Source of the DNA: JBHPCZ01 sp042573625
Lineage (GTDB): Bacteria; Desulfobacterota; Desulfobacteria; Desulfobacterales; UBA11574
Reading direction: 5' to 3'
Assembly (NCBI GenBank): GCA_042573625.1
Contig: JBHPCZ010000063.1
Location: 1 to 19,596, forward strand
Length of the DNA stretch: 19,596 nucleotides
Of this stretch, positions 15,006-19,596 are shown one piece after another; the stretch's first letter is position 1, and the number at the start of each line of letters is the position of its first letter. The translations under genes were made by a program, and so were the position numbers. Under the pieces are notes generated by a model that searched no databases, had not been told where the DNA came from, and saw nothing but the letters and a program-made list of their open reading frames with translations.

Positions 15006-15119
15006 TCACTCGTCGTTACTACCATTAGATGTAATATCTCGGAGCGAACCCTCTTTTTTCAGTTCGGGCTTCTCGTAGGAATCTTTTTGCACTTTTTTAT
15101 CATTGTCTTTGTGGCGCAT
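15006..15119 (-). CDS. 37-residue RiPP precursor-like peptide with lasso-type leader motif
   Basis: A short gene with GAGGT six bases before its ATG. Residues 15-30 carry Y15-E-K-P18-E-L20-K-K-E-G24-S-L-R-D-I-T30, fitting the YxxPxLxxxG leader motif that binds the recognition element of lasso-peptide machinery. The Thr lies 15 residues after the Tyr, the spacing I recall for the penultimate leader Thr in lariatin-type precursors. Cleavage two residues on would leave only six residues (NGSNDE), too short for a known lasso core, so the core is truncated or the peptide belongs to another RRE-guided class. No B, C or RRE gene is in the window. It has its own strong promoter and a roughly 190-base structured leader. 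Chance ORF remains possible but unlikely given these signals together. Confidence 0.6.
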   Translation of the reverse strand: MRHKDNDKKVQKDSYEKPELKKEGSLRDITSNGSNDE

Positions 15120-15175
15120 TTTTTTACCTCATGCGAATTGTAGATGAATATTTAGGAATAGTATCAAAATCAATA

Positions 15176-15272
15176 CAAGGGTATCAATCGCTGACAGGGG
15201 GAGGCGAGGTTAAAACTTTGGTTGGGCTGAATGCATGATACCCTCGGGAACCCCAAACCCAAGGGTATCAAT
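15176..15272. repeat. Repeated GGGTATCA motifs and hairpin in the peptide leader
   Basis: CAAGGGTATCAAT occurs twice in direct orientation (15176-15188 and 15260-15272) and an inverted GATACCC lies between. The inverted copy and second direct copy form a 13-bp stem with one mismatch (15236-15248 with 15258-15270) and a 9-base loop. They could be operator sites or a structured 5' leader for the minus-strand peptide gene. Confidence 0.55.
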
Positions 15273-15317
15273 GGGCAGAAAAAGAAAGGAGGTATAACTA
15301 CATTTTGCCCAATTATA

Positions 15318-15346
15318 GATATACACCATCAAAAGTATAATGTCAA
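15318..15346 (-). promoter_or_regulatory. Sigma-70 promoter of the peptide gene
   Basis: On the minus strand: TTGACA (15346-15341), a 17-base spacer and TATATC (15323-15318). It faces the 37-residue peptide gene, about 200 bases before its start. The -35 region (TTGACATTAT) and -10 region (TATATCT) are identical to those of the selenoprotein gene promoter. Confidence 0.7.
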
Positions 15347-15445
15347 CTAATTTTATCAAATTAACCAAAATTATAATTGATTATATATCATATTGAATCT
15401 TTCGAGATACGAACGGTGTCTTAAAAGAAATGGGCAATTATTATT

Positions 15446-16270
15446 GTGGGGTTCCGGAGGACAAAAAGAAACATACGGAATGAACCTGACAACCCTTCGC
15501 AAACTTTTGTGACGTTTAACCAAGTTATGAAATACGCTGTCAGGCACCGATATATTCATTATAATCCGGGAAGGGATGCAGAGAGGCCTATGGGCAGGGG
15601 AGAAAATACCGGAGAAGATACAACCAAGATAAGGATACTGGCTCCTGAAGAAATCAACGTTTTTCTGGATGCTGAATCAGACCTAAAATATAAAACACTT
15701 TTTGGGTTGGCAATATTTAGCGGCGCCTGTCAGGGTGAAATTATTGGATTAAAATGGACTGACGTTGATTGACTTAACAATCAGATTCACATCCAGAGAA
15801 CATATAATCACGGCAAATGGTACAAGCCAAAATCCAAAACCGCAAACAGAAAAATTGACTTGGGGCCGTCGATGATGATAGAATTAAAAAAATGGAAACT
15901 TGCTTGTCCTAAAAATGACCTTGATTTAATTTTTCCCGACGAAGCTGGCAATCCTATAGACCAATCAAATTTATTGAAAAGACACTTTTTTCCTGCTACA
16001 ATCAAGGTTTGCATTGAAAAAATTCGATTTCATGATTTGCGTCATACATACGCAAGCCTATTGATCGAACAGGGAAAAAATATCAAATACATTCAAAGTC
16101 AACTTGGACACTCAAGCCCTGCAGTGACCCTTAACGTATATGCGCATTTGATGAAGCCTTATAATCAGGAGTCCGCACGGAAGCTTGAAAACACTGTTTT
16201 CGGAACTACTGGTAGCAGAGTGGTAGCAGAAACAACAAATGGATTACAGCAGGATGCTATAACCCATTGA
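15446..16270 (+). pseudogene. Decayed tyrosine recombinase (phage-type integrase)
   Basis: Two pieces in the same frame are separated by TGA at 15770-15772. Read through, they give the end of the core-binding domain and the catalytic domain: the box I region SGACQGEIIGLKW, HDLRH, LGHSS and the tyrosine in NVYAHL. Box I normally has Arg (ARQGE), but here it is Cys (TGT for CGT), and the stop lies where relatives have Trp (DVDW, TGG to TGA). The N-terminal arm-binding domain is missing. Three independent defects make it inactive. It ends 7 bases from the 3' end of tRNA-Arg, a common attachment target, so it marks an old integration event. Confidence 0.88.
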
Positions 16271-16276
16271 TATTGT

Positions 16277-16353
16277 TGGTACGCCTGGCAGGATTCGAAC
16301 CTGCGGCCCACGGCTTAGAAGGCCGTTGCTCTATCCAGCTGAGCTACAGGCGC
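16277..16353 (-). tRNA. tRNA-Arg (anticodon UCU)
   Basis: The minus strand gives a full cloverleaf: acceptor GCGCCTG/CAGGCGT (G:U last pair), D-arm GCTCAGCTGGATAGAGC, anticodon loop CTTCTAA, T-arm with GGTTCGAATCC, and an encoded ACCA end. Serves AGA (and AGG by wobble) codons. Its 3' end faces the integrase relic. Confidence 0.97.
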
Positions 16354-16372
16354 ACAAAAAAAACGAAAGCGC

Positions 16373-16402
16373 TGCATAACACATGTTTTCTTGGATGTTC
16401 AA
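16373..16402 (-). promoter_or_regulatory. Candidate promoter of tRNA-Arg
   Basis: On the minus strand: TTGAAC (16402-16397), an 18-base spacer and TATGCA (16378-16373), about 20 bases before the tRNA 5' end. Confidence 0.45.
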
Positions 16403-16465
16403 TAATAATGTGAGACAGATCTATTTAATATCCTTCAATATGTCGAAGCAGATTTAATTCGTATC

Positions 16466-17422
16466 ATGAATACCATGAGAAAAAAACAGAAAAAGCGCTC
16501 AACCCGGCGAGTTAAAAAAACCGTTCCGCAGATCAGTGATGGCATTAAAGAGGCGACTGATGATAAGTCGCTTGTCAAATATGACCCCCTTCAGCGCTAT
16601 CTGATGGAAATAAGCCAGCACAAGCTTCTCACCAGGGAGCAGGAGATAGAGTATGGCAAGAGAGTTCAAGAGACAGGCGATCCGGAGGCTGCATACATCC
16701 TGATTACCGCCAATCTGAGACTCGTGGTAAAGATAGCACTCGAATTCCAGCGAGTCTGGATGCAGAACCTTTTAGATCTTATTCAGGAAGGAAATATCGG
16801 ACTGATGCAGGCGGTGAAAAAATTTGATCCATACAAGAATGTCAAGTTTTCATACTACGCCTCTTTCTGGATCAAGGCGTATATTCTCAAGTTCATTATG
16901 GATAACTGGCGGCTTGTGAAGATTGGGACGACCCAGGGGCAGCGAAAACTCTTTTTCAAACTTAAAAAAGAAAAGCAGAAGCTGATTGACCAGGGTTTTA
17001 ATCCCATACCAAAACTTCTTTCGGAGCGGCTGGGTGTTTCCGAGCGTGAAGTCATAGATATGGATCAGCGGCTCGACGGTTGGGATGTTTCGCTGGATGC
17101 TCCGTTAAAGGATGATTCGGATACGGAGAGAATCGAATTTCTAAGTGTGGAAACCGAATCCGCGGAAGAAAGAGTGGCAAAAAAAGAGATGGAGGCGCTT
17201 CTCCATAATAAAATTGCCGAGTTTAAAAAAACAATGACGCCGAGAGAACTCGAGATATTCGATCTTCGTATTTTCTCAGACTCTCCTGCGACATTGCAGG
17301 AAATAGGGGACCGTTACAAGATATCAAGGGAACGTGTTCGCCAGGTAGAAAAGAATATAATCAAAAGGATGAGAGATTATTTTAAGCAAGAAATACCCGA
17401 TTTTGACGCATATACGGATTAG
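16466..17422 (+). CDS. rpoH: RNA polymerase sigma factor RpoH-like (sigma-32)
   Basis: 318 residues. Region 1.2/2.1 (YDPLQRYLMEISQHKLLTRE), region 2.2-2.4 (DLIQEGNIGLMQAVKKFDP then the NWRLVKI promoter-recognition segment), then QRKLFFKLKKEK, which is the RpoH box distinguishing heat-shock sigma from RpoD and RpoS. Region 4.2 ends with LQEIGDRYKISRERVRQVE, the -35 helix-turn-helix. It should direct heat-shock genes. E. coli RpoH has 284 residues; the extra length is mainly a Lys/Arg-rich N-terminus (about 35 residues). The ribosome site is weak, and ATG at 16475 is an alternative start. The next gene begins 37 bases on, so the two are probably cotranscribed. Confidence 0.9.
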   Translation: MNTMRKKQKKRSTRRVKKTVPQISDGIKEATDDKSLVKYDPLQRYLMEISQHKLLTREQEIEYGKRVQETGDPEAAYILITANLRLVVKIALEFQRVWMQNLLDLIQEGNIGLMQAVKKFDPYKNVKFSYYASFWIKAYILKFIMDNWRLVKIGTTQGQRKLFFKLKKEKQKLIDQGFNPIPKLLSERLGVSEREVIDMDQRLDGWDVSLDAPLKDDSDTERIEFLSVETESAEERVAKKEMEALLHNKIAEFKKTMTPRELEIFDLRIFSDSPATLQEIGDRYKISRERVRQVEKNIIKRMRDYFKQEIPDFDAYTD

Positions 17423-17459
17423 AAACCGAATAAGACAGGGCATGTTTAGGGCATATTTT

Positions 17460-19190
17460 ATGAAATCAACTCTTTTAAAAGCGGCTGTTATCGTTTTGGC
17501 CTTTTTGTTTTTAACAGGCTGTCTCGTAAGCAAACGAACCGTGCCGCTAATTCACAAGAAACGCGTCGAAAAGCCGGTAGTTCCGTTTACGTCTGACGAC
17601 AGGTATTACTACTTTATCGAAGCACAATTCCAGGAAAAGAAGGGGAACCTGGCTGAAGCAATCCAGTATCTTCATAAGGCCGTTGCGGTTGATCCTGAGG
17701 CTGTTTATTTGCATAAGGAACTTGTAAAGCTTTATTTGCAGCAGAAAGACAAAGAAAAAGCATTGGGCGCTGTCAAAAAAATAATAGAGAAAAGCCCCAA
17801 CGATGTTGAAGCACTTGTGATGTGTGGAAAGATTGAACAGGGTCTGGAGCATTTTGAGAATGCCAAAGAGGCTTATGAAAAGGTGATCGCCATCGACCCA
17901 AAGCAGCAAAATGTTTACTTTCTTCTCGGCGGTCTCTATTTGGACGAGAATGATCCGGTTAAAGCTTTGCCGGTATATAAACAGCTCGTTGAACACTTTC
18001 CAGGTTCGTATGCAGGGCATTATTATATTGGAAAGATTCTACTTGATCAGGGGAATTTTACAAAAGCGGAGAAGGAATTTCAAAAGACTTTAGAACTGGA
18101 ACCAGATCTTTTAGAGCCGCGTTTTGAATTGGTAAAACTTTACAGAAACGCCGGCAAAGAGAAAAAAATCCCCGAGTTATACAAGTATATTCTGAAAAGG
18201 GATGCCAAAAATATCAGAGCTGCTATGGAACTTGGATATTATTATCATCAGGCCGGGCAGGCAAATGAAGCTGAAAAACTCTTTAAAACATTAGGTGAAC
18301 GGAGCAAGACAGAAAAGGAAGTTATCAGAGAAGTATTACAGCTATATTTAGATCAGAAAAAATATGATGCGGCCATCATCATTCTTGAAGGGATGTTAAA
18401 AGGTGCCCCGGACAGTCCAGATATCCACTATGTTGAGGGTATCGCATACGATGGCAAAAAAGATAAAGATATGTCCATGAAGCATTTTAAAAAGGTAAAA
18501 CCGAGTTCCAGGTTTTATGAAAATGCTGCAATTCATATTGCATACCTGTACCAGGAACAGGGTAAAATTGTCGAGGCCATCGATTACTTAAATGATGTTA
18601 TTAATGTCGTTAGTGATAATCCGGAAATGTTTCTCTATCTGGGTTCGTTTTATGAAGAGATAGAGGAGTTTGAAAAAGCCGAAAAAGCGATTAAACGCGG
18701 GCTTGAAATTGATTCCGACAATGCCAGACTCTATTTTCGGCTGGGAGTTATTTATGACAAGTCGGGCAAAAAAGAGGAATGCATTGAAACGATGAAAACG
18801 GTCATAAGCCTTGAGCCGAAGAATTCCAATGCATTGAATTATCTCGGCTATACATACGCGGATTTGGGTCACAACCTGGATGAAGCTGAACATCTTATCA
18901 AGGAAGCGTTAAAACACAAGCCCGATGACGGCTATATTACAGACAGTCTGGGATGGGTATACTTCAAAAAAGGGCTCTTTAAAAAGGCATTAAAGTTTTT
19001 GGAAAAGGCTGTCAAGCTGGTGCCGGAAGACCCCACCATACTTGAGCATCTTGGGGATACATACCTGGAGGTAAATGACAAAAAGAGTGCGCTGGAATAT
19101 TACAAGCGCTCCCTTTTAAATAAAAAAAAGGATAAAACTGAGCTTGAAAAAAAGATAAAGGAACTGACCGGAAAAGGACCTGAAACCTGA
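17460..19190 (+). CDS. TPR-repeat lipoprotein
   Basis: 576 residues from ATG 17460. This start gives a clean lipoprotein signal, MKSTLLKAAVIVLAFLFLTGC, with lipobox LTGC and Cys21; an earlier ATG at 17442 or the frame-open start at 17403 would spoil it and overlap rpoH. About 12-14 tetratricopeptide repeats of 34 residues fill residues 50-560 (for example NSNALNYLGYTYADLG and YITDSLGWVYFKKGLF), ending in a Lys-rich tail. Cys+2 is Val, not Asp, so outer-membrane sorting is expected. Likely an outer-membrane scaffold for envelope assembly; the exact partner is unknown. TTAGGG is the ribosome site. It overlaps the next gene by one base. Confidence 0.9.
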   Translation: MKSTLLKAAVIVLAFLFLTGCLVSKRTVPLIHKKRVEKPVVPFTSDDRYYYFIEAQFQEKKGNLAEAIQYLHKAVAVDPEAVYLHKELVKLYLQQKDKEKALGAVKKIIEKSPNDVEALVMCGKIEQGLEHFENAKEAYEKVIAIDPKQQNVYFLLGGLYLDENDPVKALPVYKQLVEHFPGSYAGHYYIGKILLDQGNFTKAEKEFQKTLELEPDLLEPRFELVKLYRNAGKEKKIPELYKYILKRDAKNIRAAMELGYYYHQAGQANEAEKLFKTLGERSKTEKEVIREVLQLYLDQKKYDAAIIILEGMLKGAPDSPDIHYVEGIAYDGKKDKDMSMKHFKKVKPSSRFYENAAIHIAYLYQEQGKIVEAIDYLNDVINVVSDNPEMFLYLGSFYEEIEEFEKAEKAIKRGLEIDSDNARLYFRLGVIYDKSGKKEECIETMKTVISLEPKNSNALNYLGYTYADLGHNLDEAEHLIKEALKHKPDDGYITDSLGWVYFKKGLFKKALKFLEKAVKLVPEDPTILEHLGDTYLEVNDKKSALEYYKRSLLNKKKDKTELEKKIKELTGKGPET

Positions 19191-19596
19191 TGAAGTCCGG
19201 TTCTGCTGGGAGTTTGGGAAGGTTTGCGACTGTGTTCGGAGGGGCGGTAAAAAGCGGCATCTCTCGGTTTGCGGGCGTTTTTCCCCGGCCATCGATACAG
19301 CTATCGGGAAAGAGACCCGTATTTCTAAGATGGTCAGTTCTAATTTGCTTTTTTTTCTTTTCAGCCTGCGCCGGTCTTACTGAGAGGGTGCCGTCAAAAA
19401 CGGAACGTGCGGATCTTTTTGAAGCCAGGCAGCTGATTTCGATTCTTAAGGAAAAGAATAGTAACCTCAAAACCTACAAAGGTAAGGGTCGGGTCACTTT
19501 TTGGAATAAAAACAAAAAAGGTTTGATTGCCGGCGCGGCGTGGGTCGGATCGGATCCTGACAGGCTCCGTTTTGCATTACGGAGCATTACCGGTCA
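19190..19596 (+). CDS. LolB-like outer-membrane lipoprotein (partial, runs off the window)
   Basis: The 135 codons present start at ATG 19190, overlapping the TPR gene stop as TGATGA. Residues about 47-60 (RWSVLICFFFFSAC) are a lipoprotein signal with lipobox FSAC and Cys60. After it come ARQLISILKEKNSNLKT and YKGKGRVTFWNK, like the start of a LolB-type or DUF4292-type lipoprotein beta-barrel domain. The 46-residue segment before the hydrophobic core is unusually long, and no alternative start lies closer to it. The 3' end is outside the window. Confidence 0.75.
   Translation, partial: MKSGSAGSLGRFATVFGGAVKSGISRFAGVFPRPSIQLSGKRPVFLRWSVLICFFFFSACAGLTERVPSKTERADLFEARQLISILKEKNSNLKTYKGKGRVTFWNKNKKGLIAGAAWVGSDPDRLRFALRSITG

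Larger units (their letters stand above)
15120..15445. other. Leader of the peptide gene and lost 5' part of the integrase
   Basis: Minus strand: promoter (15318-15346) and leader of the peptide gene. Plus strand: an eight-codon frame from ATG at 15271 (MGRKRKEV, preceded by AAGGG) may be a scrap of an integrase-type N-terminus; no longer frame links it to the integrase remnant at 15446. Confidence 0.4.

Noticed and set aside
15006..15008. TGA ending the peptide gene read as selenocysteine
   Set aside because: The following bases on the minus strand are pyrimidine-rich and form no SECIS-like stem.
15286..15335. Strong AAAGGAGGT sequence as the start of a plus-strand gene
   Set aside because: It is followed only by ATT-TTG and a stop after about 11 codons; the run is also part of an eight-codon frame (MGRKRKEV), so it is probably a scrap of lost coding sequence.
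15770..15772. In-frame TGA in the integrase as a second selenocysteine codon
   Set aside because: Relatives have Trp here (DVDW), no GC-rich hairpin follows at SECIS distance, and the same gene has lost its catalytic Arg and N-terminus, so it is a nonsense mutation.
1..19596. CRISPR arrays or tandem spacer-repeat structures
   Set aside because: No regularly spaced repeats of suitable length were seen and no cas-like gene is present.

Overview
The window looks like chromosomal DNA of a Desulfobacterota bacterium, most likely a Desulfobacterales-type sulfate reducer or a close relative. This is an inference from gene content: a heterodisulfide-reductase-like iron-sulfur protein with an apparent selenocysteine codon, a split FMN-type glutamate-synthase-like protein, a T-protein type tyrA, and an rpoH / TPR lipoprotein / LolB-like lipoprotein cluster. 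No rRNA is present to settle it.

Layout. 1-2041: an FMN-binding glutamate-synthase-like gene with a clear terminator. 2042-2570: no intact gene; two palindromic elements and the 3' end of a lost gene, which runs straight into a PurF-like gene (2571-3974) whose glutaminase active site is gone. 4019-5440 (minus): a PlsB-like glycerol-3-phosphate acyltransferase, divergent from tyrA (5646-6827). A 142-bp palindromic MITE-like element with a 6-bp target duplication sits exactly on the tyrA stop codon. 7071-8390 (minus): one 439-residue HdrD-like selenoprotein that is split by an in-frame UGA; it has its own promoter, a SECIS-like hairpin and a terminator. 8545-9888 (minus): a YihY/BrkB membrane protein. 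10060-14193 (minus): an apparent operon of a GAF/HD-GYP protein, an SPFH protein with three zinc ribbons, and a second zinc-ribbon protein that seems to start at ATT.

14230-16276 is an AT-rich accessory patch next to tRNA-Arg(UCU). It holds a small basic hypothetical gene, a G-free C/A tract, terminator-like hairpins, an unlisted 37-codon gene whose peptide carries a lasso-peptide-type leader motif, and a decayed tyrosine integrase (lost catalytic Arg, in-frame stop, missing N-terminus). It reads as the relic of an integrated element. 16466-19596 returns to core genes: rpoH, a TPR lipoprotein and a LolB-like lipoprotein cut by the window edge.

The most notable observations are the selenocysteine HdrD-like protein, the orphan lasso-leader-like peptide gene with its own promoter and long structured leader, the probable ATT start, and the MITE with target duplication.
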